Positions 1 to 7,813 of a stretch of 53,337 bases of DNA are shown here, piece after piece (the stretch's first letter is position 1; every line of letters begins with the position of its first letter). This DNA is from Maricaulis sp048270265 (GTDB taxonomy: Bacteria; Pseudomonadota; Alphaproteobacteria; Caulobacterales; Maricaulaceae): NCBI RefSeq assembly GCF_048270265.1, contig NZ_JBLWTD010000022.1, positions 1 through 53,337 of the forward strand. The letters run 5' to 3'. Below the pieces are notes generated by a model. That model made no database searches. It was given only the letters and a program-made list of their open reading frames with translations, and had not been told where the DNA came from. The position numbers and the translations under genes were made by a program.

Positions 1-549
1 GATCGACTGCGTGACGGTGCGGGTACGGATGGCCTCAAGCTGTTCCGGCGTCACGCTGATGCGGATGGCATTGGCATCGCCGGAATCGCGGCGGATATTC
101 AGCGTCTGCGCCAGGCCCGGCTGGCCCAGCGTCGTCGTGACCGGCTGCGACAGTTCGGAGAGACGTTCAAAAGCCGCATCGCGGTCATCCGCACGCGCCA
201 TCAGAACGACGACTTCCTCACCGATCACCGCGACACTGCGCGCCAGAAGTGGCGGCGTTTCACCGCGCAGGGTCTGACGGGCATCGGCAGCGAGGGTCTC
301 GAGCTGACCCGCACGAACCTCGGCCATGTTTACTTCAAAGACGATATGCGAACCGCCCTGCAAATCGAGGCCAAGATTGACGGTGCTGCTGGGAATCCAG
401 CGCCAGATACCGCGCGGTTCGCGCGAATTGTCGATCTCGTTGATGCTGTAGCGCTCGGATTCCGGAACCAGGTTCGGAATCGTGTACAGCACCCCCAGAA
501 GAATGATGGCAAAAATGGAAAAAAGCTTCCAGCGCCCGAATTGCAGCAT
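1..549 (-). CDS. secD: Protein translocase subunit SecD (partial, N-terminal 183 codons)
   Basis: SecD works with SecF and YajC at the SecYEG channel in the inner membrane, using the proton motive force to finish export. The gene starts at ATG 549 and runs off the left edge, so only the N-terminus is visible. That part shows an N-terminal membrane segment (about residues 8-28) followed by the family motif LGLDLQGGSHIVFEV that opens the periplasmic domain. It lies 28 bp downstream of yajC on the same strand, the usual yajC-secD(-secF) order. The family is about 520-600 residues, so two thirds of the gene is outside the window. Identification is secure. Confidence 0.93.
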   Translation of the reverse strand, partial: MLQFGRWKLFSIFAIILLGVLYTIPNLVPESERYSINEIDNSREPRGIWRWIPSSTVNLGLDLQGGSHIVFEVNMAEVRAGQLETLAADARQTLRGETPPLLARSVAVIGEEVVVLMARADDRDAAFERLSELSQPVTTTLGQPGLAQTLNIRRDSGDANAIRISVTPEQLEAIRTRTVTQSI

Positions 550-577
550 GATGGCGAACCTTGTTCAGCAGGAGCGT

Positions 578-886
578 TCAGGTATTGGCCGCATCATTGG
601 CGGGCTTCGGCTCGGTGCGATTGCGGACATCGGCGATCGTGTGCTTGATGAGCCGGACTTCGACACCCTTGGACAGCTCGATCACGGCTTCGGCCTCTTC
701 GACCTTCATCACCTTGCCGACCAGACCGCCCTGGGTGACGACGACATCGCCGCGCTTGAGCGCCTCGATCATGTCCCGGTGTTCCTTGGCGCGCTTCTGT
801 TGCGGACGGATCAGCAGGAAATAGAAGACGAGGCCCATCAGGATGAGCATCGGGATCGGCGATTCGAGGATGGTCTGGAGATTCAT
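578..886 (-). CDS. yajC: Preprotein translocase subunit YajC
   Basis: A 102-residue single-pass inner-membrane protein of the SecDF-YajC accessory complex. The sequence shows one membrane segment (about residues 10-27) ending in the typical RPQQKRAKEH motif, then the small soluble domain with LKRGDVVVTQGGLVGKV, all standard for YajC in length and order. It is the first gene of the yajC-secD unit, and a sigma70-like promoter sits 64-91 bp upstream. Nothing unusual. Confidence 0.95.
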   Translation of the reverse strand: MNLQTILESPIPMLILMGLVFYFLLIRPQQKRAKEHRDMIEALKRGDVVVTQGGLVGKVMKVEEAEAVIELSKGVEVRLIKHTIADVRNRTEPKPANDAANT

Positions 887-949
887 GCTGGGCTCCGCTT
901 GCCGGGAGCCTGCCGCCGCATCGGGGCAGGCCGAATTCAGTTTGGCCGG

Positions 950-977
950 ACTATATCGGGGCGGCGGCGGGTTGCAA
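950..977 (-). promoter_or_regulatory. Candidate sigma70 promoter for yajC-secD
   Basis: On the minus strand a -35 element TTGCAA (977-972) and a -10 element TATAGT (955-950) are separated by 16 bp, in the 121-bp gap between nlpD and yajC. It would start a transcript near 943, giving a leader of about 57 nt. The same element types precede the three tRNA genes of this window. Assigned by eye; no transcript data. Confidence 0.5.
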
Positions 978-1007
978 CAAGACTGACTGCAGGAAAATTT
1001 GCTTCAC

Positions 1008-1958
1008 TCAGCGCAAATGGCGCATCGGATCTTCCGGATTGACGCCGCGGCGGATCTCGAAATGCACCTGGGCGACCTCGACCGTACCGCTCGAACCGGC
1101 CGCGGCAATCACCTGACCGCGGGTGACCTGGTCGCCCTCGCGCACCATCAGGCGGCTGTTATGGGCGTAGGCCGTGACGAAACCGCCATCATGGCGCAGC
1201 AGGACAAGCTGGCCATAACCGGCCAGTTCCGAACCGGCATAGACGACCTGGCCGGCAGCAGCGGCGCGCACCTCATCGCCGGTACGGGCCGCGATATTGA
1301 TGCCGTCATTGCGGCTGCCATCGGGCTTGCGGCCAAAACTGGACAGGACCTCGCCGCGGATCGGCCAGTCAAAGCTGACCGCCGTATTGGCGGCCGGCTG
1401 GGCCGTCGGCTGTGCCGCGGGTGCCGATGTCCGCGTCGGCGTCGGTGTCGGGCGGCGAGAGGTGGTGGCTGGCGCGCTGGTGCGGCGCGTGGGTGCAGCG
1501 CTGGCGACCGAGGCGCCGCGCGGCAGCCGGATCGACTGACCGACCTCGAGCTCGTAGGGCGCAGGAATGCCGTTATGGCTGGCCAATTGCTGGAAGGGAA
1601 TGTCGTAGCGGAGCCCGATCCGGTAGAGATTTTCACCGCGTTGCACGACATGAACCGCCGCCTGCGGCATGGACAGGGTCTGGCCCGGACGCAGCGTATA
1701 GGGACGGCTCAGACCATTGGCACTCGCGAGCGCCGCCATTTCGACACCGCAGCTTTCGGCGATTTCCGACAGGGTATCGCCGGAGCGCACGGTATAACTG
1801 CCACCGGAACAGCTCATCGAAGCGGCGCGCCCGGCGCTGCCCGAATAGGTTGGAACATTGCGATAATCGACGCGCGCAGGCTCGCGCGGCGTCGACGAAC
1901 ACCCCGCCAGCCCTGCTCCCAGGGCCGCCATAACGCAGATCAAGACATTCCAGCGCAT
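1008..1958 (-). CDS. nlpD: NlpD-like lipoprotein: two LysM domains plus degenerate LytM (M23) domain
   Basis: A 316-residue lipoprotein: signal peptide with lipobox LAGC (Cys20), two LysM peptidoglycan-binding domains (about 55-98 and 102-146), a Pro/Thr/Ala-rich linker (150-192) and a C-terminal M23/LytM domain (about 205-305). The zinc ligands of active M23 peptidases are lost: the His and Asp of the first motif are Asn217 and Asn221 (RNDGIN), and the first His of HxH is Gln297 (QVHFE). This matches NlpD/EnvC-type activators of cell-separation amidases rather than a peptidase, which is inference from the family. It is third in the surE-pcm-nlpD order conserved in proteobacteria, but separated from pcm by 162 bp holding a possible CtrA site. 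Confidence 0.85.
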   Translation of the reverse strand: MRWNVLICVMAALGAGLAGCSSTPREPARVDYRNVPTYSGSAGRAASMSCSGGSYTVRSGDTLSEIAESCGVEMAALASANGLSRPYTLRPGQTLSMPQAAVHVVQRGENLYRIGLRYDIPFQQLASHNGIPAPYELEVGQSIRLPRGASVASAAPTRRTSAPATTSRRPTPTPTRTSAPAAQPTAQPAANTAVSFDWPIRGEVLSSFGRKPDGSRNDGINIAARTGDEVRAAAAGQVVYAGSELAGYGQLVLLRHDGGFVTAYAHNSRLMVREGDQVTRGQVIAAAGSSGTVEVAQVHFEIRRGVNPEDPMRHLR

Positions 1959-2013
1959 CGTCCCGACACGGACCTCCGGCTATTCGTTCCGGCGATATCA
2001 AGCCAGAGAAGAC

Positions 2014-2028
2014 TTAACCGGCGGTTAG
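2014..2028 (-). promoter_or_regulatory. Near-consensus CtrA-type site upstream of nlpD
   Basis: The plus strand reads TTAACCGGCGGTTAG, i.e. TTAA-N7-TTAG, one base short of the CtrA consensus TTAA-N7-TTAA. It also forms a TAACCG/CGGTTA inverted repeat around one base. It lies 56-70 bp upstream of the nlpD start in the pcm-nlpD gap, a suitable place for cell-cycle control of a division amidase activator. Chance matches of this degenerate motif are common, so it is only a candidate. Confidence 0.35.
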
Positions 2029-2120
2029 CCATGCGGGGGAAATGCGGAAGATTGCGAAGACCAGCCTTTCCTCGTCATCCTGGCGCAGCTTTATTGGATG
2101 ATGTCTTTACGTGAAAACGC

Positions 2121-2774
2121 CTACAGCGACTTCGCCTCGCCCTTCACCAGCGGCACGAAGCGCACATCCATGATGTCGCTCGAGGTCAGCTCGTCGCCCT
2201 CGCGCTGATAGCGCACCAGCACCTGTTTGGTGCCGCGATCGACCGGGGCGATGGCGATGCCGCCATCCTTCAGCTGGGCCAGGATCGCATCCGGGCGCAC
2301 CGGGGCGGAAGCCGTGAGGATGATACGGTCAAACGGCGCCTGTTCCGGCCAACCCAGTGTGCCATCACCAACCCGGGTGACGATATTGTTGAGCCGCATG
2401 GCGGCAAAGCGCGCCTCGGCCTCTTTCGACAGGGTGCGATAGCGCTCGACCGAATAAACGCGCCGCGCCAGCCGCGACAGTACCGCGGCCTGGTAGCCCG
2501 AGCCGGTACCGATCTCGAGCACCTTGCAGCGATCATCGAGTTTGAGGGCCTGGGTCATCAGGGCCACGATCAGTGGCTGGGAAATCGTCTGGCCGCAATC
2601 GATCGGCAGGGCGCGGTCGTCAAACGCCTGGTCGCCAAAACGCTCCGGCACGAAGAGATCGCGCGGCGTGCGCTCGATCGCCGCGAGCACGCGCGCATCG
2701 GTGACACCGCCGCCCCGCAGCGCCATCACCAGCTGGATCATGCGCGGATCGGGCATTTTCATCGCGTCAGACAT
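2121..2774 (-). CDS. pcm: Protein-L-isoaspartate O-methyltransferase
   Basis: Pcm methylates L-isoaspartyl residues in aged proteins so they can revert to aspartate. The 217-residue protein carries the SAM-binding motif VLEIGTGSGYQAAVLS, the upstream PIMT signature with DDRALPIDCGQTISQPLIVA, and the downstream motif FDRIILTASAP, all in the normal order and length. It sits 14 bp after surE on the same strand, as in the classic surE-pcm pair. A second, more divergent PIMT-like gene is found at 23592-24245. Confidence 0.95.
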   Translation of the reverse strand: MSDAMKMPDPRMIQLVMALRGGGVTDARVLAAIERTPRDLFVPERFGDQAFDDRALPIDCGQTISQPLIVALMTQALKLDDRCKVLEIGTGSGYQAAVLSRLARRVYSVERYRTLSKEAEARFAAMRLNNIVTRVGDGTLGWPEQAPFDRIILTASAPVRPDAILAQLKDGGIAIAPVDRGTKQVLVRYQREGDELTSSDIMDVRFVPLVKGEAKSL

Positions 2775-2788
2775 GGACCGGTCCGTTC

Positions 2789-3586
2789 TCAGCTGCGCGG
2801 CGGCGCGCCGCCCAGCATGCGCTTGAGATTGCCGAGTGTCTCGCCGTGGGTGAGGTCCATGTGCAGCGGCGTCACCGAGATCTTGCCCTCATAGATGGCG
2901 CGCAGGTCAACGCCCTCGGGCGGATTGGACAACAGGCCCTTGAAGGCGAGCCAGTAATAATCCTCGCCGCGCGGGTCGACGCGGTGCTCGGCGTGCAGGA
3001 TATGCTGGTCGCGCCAGCCCTGGCGGGTGACCTCGACTTCCTTGACATCCTCGACCTTGGCATCGGGGAAATTGATATTGATCAACACATCTTTCGGCCA
3101 TTTCAGATCGAACAACCGCCGCAGGATCGGCGCGCCAAAGGTCTGCGCCGTCTCCCACTCGATCGGATCGCCCTTCTTGAAGCCATAGGCCTGCGACAGG
3201 GCGACCGAAGGAATGCCCAGCTGCATGCCCTGCATCGCGCCGGCGACCGTGCCGGAGAAGGTGACGTCCTCGGCGATATTCTGGCCGCGATTGACGCCGG
3301 ACAGGATGAGGTCGGGCTTCTTGCCCTTGACCAGGTCCTGCACCCCGATCAGCACCGCATCGGTCGGGGTGCCGGAAACCGAGAAGCGCCGCTCGTCATA
3401 TTCACGGATCCGCAGCGGCGCGTGCAGGGAGAGCGAGCGCCCTGCACCCGACTGTTCCAGCGCCGGCGCCACGATCCAGACATCATCCGACAATTCGCGC
3501 GCAATCGCCTCGAGCACCTTGAGCCCGCGCGCATGCACGCCATCATCATTGGTGAGCAGAATACGCGGATTGGTCTTCGGGATCAT
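2789..3586 (-). CDS. surE: 5'/3'-nucleotidase SurE (survival protein)
   Basis: SurE dephosphorylates nucleoside monophosphates in a metal-dependent reaction. The 265-residue protein begins with the metal-binding RILLTNDDGVHARGL motif and has SGVNRGQNIAEDVTFSGTVAGAMQG, the other hallmark region containing the metal ligand Asn. Length is as expected for the family. It heads the surE-pcm pair. In related genomes serS usually lies directly upstream; here a toxin-antitoxin locus and a small gene lie between them. Confidence 0.96.
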   Translation of the reverse strand: MIPKTNPRILLTNDDGVHARGLKVLEAIARELSDDVWIVAPALEQSGAGRSLSLHAPLRIREYDERRFSVSGTPTDAVLIGVQDLVKGKKPDLILSGVNRGQNIAEDVTFSGTVAGAMQGMQLGIPSVALSQAYGFKKGDPIEWETAQTFGAPILRRLFDLKWPKDVLININFPDAKVEDVKEVEVTRQGWRDQHILHAEHRVDPRGEDYYWLAFKGLLSNPPEGVDLRAIYEGKISVTPLHMDLTHGETLGNLKRMLGGAPPRS

Positions 3587-3836
3587 GGCGGGCGTCTCTC
3601 ATGGCGGCGTTCAGGTCGCCCGCTTCTAGACGATGGGAGACGCGCTGCACATAGCGCGATGCGGTGGCGGGGGGCGGGCGTCGGTGATTCTCGCCCACGG
3701 CCGGGCGACGCGCCTTCCCCTTCCTGGATGGAAGCGGTGCCGGCAAAGCCGGCGGAACCGGTGACGATGCCGGGCTCCACAGCTTGGGGCGATTGTGGTA
3801 AATTTCGCCCGTCGCCCCGATTTCCTGGAAACAGCC

Positions 3837-4067
3837 ATGCTCCCCGCCTCCTTGCTATTCGGCACCCGCTTCAGCCACGAAGACCTCATGGCCATCCGTG
3901 AGCGCGCGACCAATAAGGGCCGCAGCATCGCCGATGTTTTTGCCGCAGCCGTCGAAGATCAGGTCCGGCAACGCCAGCAGGCCGGTGTGCGACCGGAGGT
4001 CAGGGCCTTGATGGACGCGGGGCATCGCAAATATGCGCGAGTATTTGAGGCGCTGGCGCGGATGTGA
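3837..4067 (+). CDS. Hypothetical small protein next to ParDE locus
   Basis: A 76-residue reading frame starting at ATG 3837 (an in-frame GTG at 3795 would add 14 residues). I do not recognise it. It has a predicted helical centre (SHEDLMAIRERATNKGRSIADVFAAAVEDQVRQRQQ) with some look of a ribbon-helix-helix or antitoxin-like protein, then a basic tail. It ends 7 bp from the end of the convergent toxin gene, so it sits inside the stretch that interrupts the serS-surE synteny. It may be real, a remnant, or chance; base composition does not settle this. Confidence 0.4.
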   Translation: MLPASLLFGTRFSHEDLMAIRERATNKGRSIADVFAAAVEDQVRQRQQAGVRPEVRALMDAGHRKYARVFEALARM

Positions 4068-4073
4068 GACGGT

Positions 4074-4367
4074 TTACCGCCCCGCCTCGTCCCAATCCTC
4101 GTGTCCATGTCGAACGCGCAGAATCTCGATTCGCGCCGCATCTGCCTCCCGATAGATCACGACGTGCGAGCCACAGGCATGGATCCGCACAGGCGGATCG
4201 ATCTCCATCCGCAGGCGGGCCATATGAGGATTTGCAGCAAGCCGCTCGAAGCTTGCGATAAGAGCGGCGAAATAGGCCTCCGCTCGGGCGACACCAAACT
4301 GCTTGGCGCCTTCGCGATATATGCCGACCAGATCGGCCTCCGCAGCCCGCGTCAGCCGATAGCGCAT
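4074..4367 (-). CDS. parE: ParE/RelE-family toxin
   Basis: A 97-residue protein with the ParE fold pattern: N-terminal AEADLVGIYREGAKQFG helix region, central LAANPHMARLR, and the C-terminal strand motif SHVVIYREADAARIEILRVRHGHEDW. ParE toxins of this family poison DNA gyrase; RelE members cleave mRNA at the ribosome. The sequence alone favours ParE but does not fix the target. It starts 3 bp after the antitoxin stop codon on the same strand, the normal antitoxin-first order. Confidence 0.85.
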   Translation of the reverse strand: MRYRLTRAAEADLVGIYREGAKQFGVARAEAYFAALIASFERLAANPHMARLRMEIDPPVRIHACGSHVVIYREADAARIEILRVRHGHEDWDEAGR

Positions 4368-4370
4368 CGC

Positions 4371-4613
4371 CTAGTCCGTCTCTGAGAGCCCGCGTGCCTC
4401 GGCCAGCACATCGGCAATCGGACGGTCGCTGAACCCGCTCGCAAGGCCCTCGCCGACCAGCTGCTGGATATTCGCCAGCTTCGCAGCCCGGTCCTGGTCA
4501 CGGCGGATCAGGTCGCGGACATAATCGCTGGAATTGCTGTAGCGCCCTGTCGCGGCCTGCGCCTCGACCCAGTCCTTCATCCCTTCAGGGAGCGAGATAT
4601 TCATTGTGGCCAT
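4371..4613 (-). CDS. parD: ParD-family antitoxin (ribbon-helix-helix)
   Basis: An 80-residue protein: N-terminal ribbon-helix-helix DNA-binding part (MNISLPEGMKDWVEAQ, then YSNSSDYVRDLIRRD) and a C-terminal tail (IADVLAEARGL) of the kind that wraps the toxin. Start chosen at ATG 4613 because GGAGGG lies 5 bp upstream of it; a GTG at 4625 is less likely. It should neutralise the adjacent toxin and repress its own operon, as known for ParD; no operator was resolved by eye. Confidence 0.88.
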   Translation of the reverse strand: MATMNISLPEGMKDWVEAQAATGRYSNSSDYVRDLIRRDQDRAAKLANIQQLVGEGLASGFSDRPIADVLAEARGLSETD

Positions 4614-4933
4614 ATTGCCCTCCACGATCGCGATGGCAAAGATTGGCGGATTTCTGGCAAAGCATCAAGCGCGGGGCCGGGGGCCATGCCGCCTTGTGTC
4701 ACGCCCGCAACTTATCCGTCTGCCGCGCCGCGCCCGTATACTGGCAGGGACGAAAACGATGCGGCAGGCGGAGAATCGGGAAAATGGATCGGAAAACGCC
4801 TCGGAAACACATCAACAAGCTGGTTTCATTGCCCTTTGTCGACACAAAGTCCGAAACCAAACTGTCACCCAGGCACACCCCCGGCACCAACAGCGCCACA
4901 CCAGGCCACCATCAAGGTCACACCGGGAGCAAA
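4614..4933 (-). other. Gene-free stretch between parD and serS with a nested inverted repeat
   Basis: No credible gene was found in these 320 bases. The one notable structure is a nested inverted repeat at 4821-4859: outer arms TGGTTTC/GAAACCA (4821-4827, 4853-4859) and inner arms CTTTGT/ACAAAG (4834-4839, 4844-4849) around CGAC. It lies about 75 bp past the serS stop and could be a serS 3' structure, though no T-run follows on either strand. The parD promoter must also lie here. Confidence 0.5.
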
Positions 4934-6211
4934 CTACGCCTCCAGCCGCTCCAGCCCGCCCATATAGGGGCGCAGCACAGCGGGGATGGTGATCGAGCCG
5001 TCGGCATTCTGGTGGTTTTCCATCACCGCCAGCATGGCGCGGCCGACGGCGACGCCGGAACCGTTGAGCGTGTGCAGGAAGGCCGGTTTCTTCTCGCCCT
5101 CCTTGCGATAGCGCGCATTCATCCGGCGGGCCTGGAACTCACCGCAATTGGAGCAGGAGGAGATCTCGCGATAGGTGTCCTGGCTGGGCAGCCAGACTTC
5201 CAGGTCATAGGTGCGCTTGGCCGAAAAACCCATATCGCCATTGCACAGCAGCATCACCCGGTAGGGCAGCTCCAGCAATTGCAGGACTTTCTCGGCACAG
5301 CCGGTCATGCGGTCGAGTTCGGCGGCGCTGTCTTCCGGCTTCACCAGGGACACCATCTCCACCTTCTGGAACTGGTGCATGCGGATCATGCCGCGCGTAT
5401 CGCGCCCGGCCGATCCGGCCTCGGCGCGGAAACAGGGCGTATAGGCGGTCATGCGCATGGGCAGCGTGTCTTCGGGATGGATCGCATCGCGCGCCAGATT
5501 GGTCAGCGGCACTTCCGCCGTCGGGATCAGCCAGCGGCCATCGGTGGTGCGGAACAGGTCGTCGGCAAATTTGGGAAGTTGGCCGGTACCGAACATGGCT
5601 TCATCGCGCACCAGATAGGGCGGGCTGACTTCGGTATAGCCGTGCTCACCGGTGTGTAGATCGAGCATGAACTGCGCCAGCGCACGCTCCAGCCGGGCCA
5701 GTCCACCCTTGAGCGCCACGAAGCGGGCACCGGACAGGGCGGCGGCGGCCTCGAAATCCATCTGGCCGAGGCCCTCGCCGAGATCGACATGGTCCTTCGG
5801 CTCGTAATTGAAGGCTTTCGGCTCGCCCCAGCGGCGGATTTCCAGATTGTCGTTCTCATCCTTGCCCAGCGGCACATCGGCCTCGGGCAGATTGGGCAGG
5901 GCTGCGAGATGCTGGCTCAGCGCCTCGTCGAAATGCTTCGCCTGCTCGCTGCTCTCCTCAAGCACGGCCTTGAGCCGGTCGACCTCGCTGCGCAGACGGT
6001 TGAATTCAGCCTCATCGCCGCTCGCCTTGGCGCGCCCGACCAGTTTGGACAGGGCATTGCGCTCGGTCTCGGCCTCCTGCTGGCGTCCGAGCGCCTCGCG
6101 GCGCTTGCTGTCGAGGTCAAGCAGGACCGGCGATTGCGGTTCCATGCCCCGGCGGGCCAGGGCGGCGTCGAAAGCGGCGGCATCGTCGCGGATGAGCTTG
6201 ATATCGTGCAT
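4934..6211 (-). CDS. serS: Serine--tRNA ligase
   Basis: A 425-residue class II aminoacyl-tRNA synthetase charging tRNA-Ser. The N-terminal coiled-coil arm that binds tRNA is visible (about residues 25-105), followed by the catalytic core with motif 2 (CFRAEAGSAGRDTRGMIRMHQFQKVE) and motif 3 (LNGSGVAVGRAMLAVMENHQ). Length and domain order are normal. It lies between tatC upstream and the parDE locus downstream on the same strand. Confidence 0.97.
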   Translation of the reverse strand: MHDIKLIRDDAAAFDAALARRGMEPQSPVLLDLDSKRREALGRQQEAETERNALSKLVGRAKASGDEAEFNRLRSEVDRLKAVLEESSEQAKHFDEALSQHLAALPNLPEADVPLGKDENDNLEIRRWGEPKAFNYEPKDHVDLGEGLGQMDFEAAAALSGARFVALKGGLARLERALAQFMLDLHTGEHGYTEVSPPYLVRDEAMFGTGQLPKFADDLFRTTDGRWLIPTAEVPLTNLARDAIHPEDTLPMRMTAYTPCFRAEAGSAGRDTRGMIRMHQFQKVEMVSLVKPEDSAAELDRMTGCAEKVLQLLELPYRVMLLCNGDMGFSAKRTYDLEVWLPSQDTYREISSCSNCGEFQARRMNARYRKEGEKKPAFLHTLNGSGVAVGRAMLAVMENHQNADGSITIPAVLRPYMGGLERLEA

Positions 6212-6278
6212 GGCGGTGATCTCGGTTCAACAGGGTGTCAGCGGGCTATAACCCTCGCCGCCGCTGGCGTAAACCGGG

Positions 6279-7085
6279 TCAGGCCTCGTCGACCTCTGTC
6301 GATTTCGGTTCCATCCAGCGCATCAGGCCAACGGAGATGAAAAAGAGCAGCAGCAGGGCCGAGCCGAGCATGATCTGGCTGATCGGATCCGGCGGCGTCA
6401 CGAAGGCCGCAAACAGGGCAATCCCGACAACGGCAAAACGCCAGCTGCCGAGCATCTGCTTCGAATTGATAATCCCGGCCTTGGCCAGCAGCATCATCAG
6501 GATCGGCATCTGGAAGGAGATTCCGAACACCAGCATCAGCGTGGTGATCAAATTCATGTAGTCGGAGACATTGAGCAGAAGCTCGATCGAGATCCCCGGC
6601 CCCGCACTGGCCTGCTCCTGGCCGAGCGAGAAGCGCATCACCATCGGCAGGACGAGGAAATAGACAAAGCTCACCCCGGCCGCGAACAGGATGGGCGACA
6701 GCGCCAGGAAGGGCGCGAAAGCCCCGCGCTCATTCTTGTACAGGCCCGGCTGGACAAAGCCGTAGACCTGCCAGGCGATCACCGGGAAGGTCACCATGAT
6801 GGCGCCGACCAGGGAGAGTTTGAGTTTGACGAAGAAGAATTCCAGCGGCGCAAAGAAATTCGCCGTCAGGTCAAGCTCCTCCACCGGCACACCGCGCACC
6901 AGAGAAGCCGCCTGGCTATAGGGCGCGAGCAGCCATTCGTAGAGCAGGCCGGAGATCAGGAAACAGCCGATGAAGCCCGCCGTCAGGAAGGCGATCACCA
7001 GCAGGAGGCGCTGACGCAGCTCGATCAGATGATCCATCAGCGGCGCGCGGCTCGACTCCACCTCGTCATGTTCGATTTCGGCCAT
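6279..7085 (-). CDS. tatC: Sec-independent translocase subunit TatC
   Basis: TatC is the polytopic receptor for twin-arginine signal peptides. The 268-residue protein shows the conserved N-terminal HLIELRQRLL motif and six hydrophobic segments, with the conserved FVQPGLYKNERG loop and PDPISQIMLGSALLLLFF near the end. It follows tatB by 5 bp. A tatABC operon on the minus strand provides a complete folded-protein export system. Confidence 0.96.
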   Translation of the reverse strand: MAEIEHDEVESSRAPLMDHLIELRQRLLLVIAFLTAGFIGCFLISGLLYEWLLAPYSQAASLVRGVPVEELDLTANFFAPLEFFFVKLKLSLVGAIMVTFPVIAWQVYGFVQPGLYKNERGAFAPFLALSPILFAAGVSFVYFLVLPMVMRFSLGQEQASAGPGISIELLLNVSDYMNLITTLMLVFGISFQMPILMMLLAKAGIINSKQMLGSWRFAVVGIALFAAFVTPPDPISQIMLGSALLLLFFISVGLMRWMEPKSTEVDEA

Positions 7086-7090
7086 GGGGG

Positions 7091-7516
7091 CTATTCGTCG
7101 TCCCTGGAGGCATCTGGCCGGGCAGGCTCGGAAGGCTCGGGTTGGGGCTTGGAGGCCACGGGCCGCGGCGGTTGCGGCGCACCGAAACCCGCATCGCCGA
7201 TCCGGTTGGCGCTGGCCATTTTCAATTGCCTGATTTTCTCGTTCTGGGCTTCAAGCGCAACCTTGTCGAGTTCACCGGAGATTTCCTCGATCGGATTGCC
7301 GTTCTTCAAGGCTTCGATTTCCTTGCGCAAATCAGCCAGTTCGCTCTCGCGACCGAGTTCGTCGAAACTGGCCTGGAAATCTCTCGCCATACCGCGTGCC
7401 TGCCCCAGCAGGCGCCCGATCCGGCGCATCAGCACCGGCAATTGTTGCGGGCCGACCACGACCAGGGCCAGAACCAGCACGACAAGCATTTCCGGCATTC
7501 CGATGCCGGGAGCCAT
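7091..7516 (-). CDS. tatB: Sec-independent translocase subunit TatB
   Basis: A 141-residue protein with the TatB pattern: short periplasmic N-terminus (MAPGIGMPEML), one membrane helix (VVLVLALVVVGPQQLP), the amphipathic helix starting at the hinge (MRRIGRLLGQARGMARDF) and a long charged, Pro-rich tail. With TatC it forms the substrate-binding complex. It begins 5 bp after tatA and ends 5 bp before tatC. Confidence 0.95.
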   Translation of the reverse strand: MAPGIGMPEMLVVLVLALVVVGPQQLPVLMRRIGRLLGQARGMARDFQASFDELGRESELADLRKEIEALKNGNPIEEISGELDKVALEAQNEKIRQLKMASANRIGDAGFGAPQPPRPVASKPQPEPSEPARPDASRDDE

Positions 7517-7521
7517 GACGG

Positions 7522-7746
7522 TTAAACTCCGGTTTTTTCGTCTTCGCGCGCCGCGGCGTCGAGGCCGGGAGCCGGAGCGGCGGCGTCATCGCCTTCGCCG
7601 TCCTCGTCCTCATCCTTCAGCCCCTTGCGGAAGCTGGTGATGCCCTTGGCAAAATCGCCCATAACGGCTGCAATCTTGCCGCGGCCACCAAACAGCAGCA
7701 CCGCGAGCAATACGACGAGAAGGATTTGCCACATTCCGGGAGCCAT
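7522..7746 (-). CDS. tatA: Sec-independent translocase subunit TatA
   Basis: A 74-residue protein with one N-terminal membrane helix (MWQILLVVLLAVLLF) followed by the FGGRGKIAAVMGDFAKGITSFRKGLKDE hinge and amphipathic helix typical of TatA, then an acidic tail. TatA oligomerises to form the export passage. First gene of tatABC, with a GGAGGGG ribosome-binding site just upstream of ATG 7746. Confidence 0.96.
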   Translation of the reverse strand: MAPGMWQILLVVLLAVLLFGGRGKIAAVMGDFAKGITSFRKGLKDEDEDGEGDDAAAPAPGLDAAAREDEKTGV

Positions 7747-7813
7747 TTGCCCCTCCGTCTAACCAATTGTTACAAGGTCTAATCCAGTTACCCGGCCCCG
7801 TCCAATGCGGGGT

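Noticed and set aside
4074..4625. ParDE locus as part of a larger phage-defence island
   Set aside because: No restriction, nuclease, CBASS, retron or similar gene nearby; only an isolated toxin-antitoxin pair.
4699..4899. A 66-codon minus-strand frame in the serS-parD gap
   Set aside because: No RBS, no recognisable motif and it contains the nested inverted repeat; treated as non-coding.
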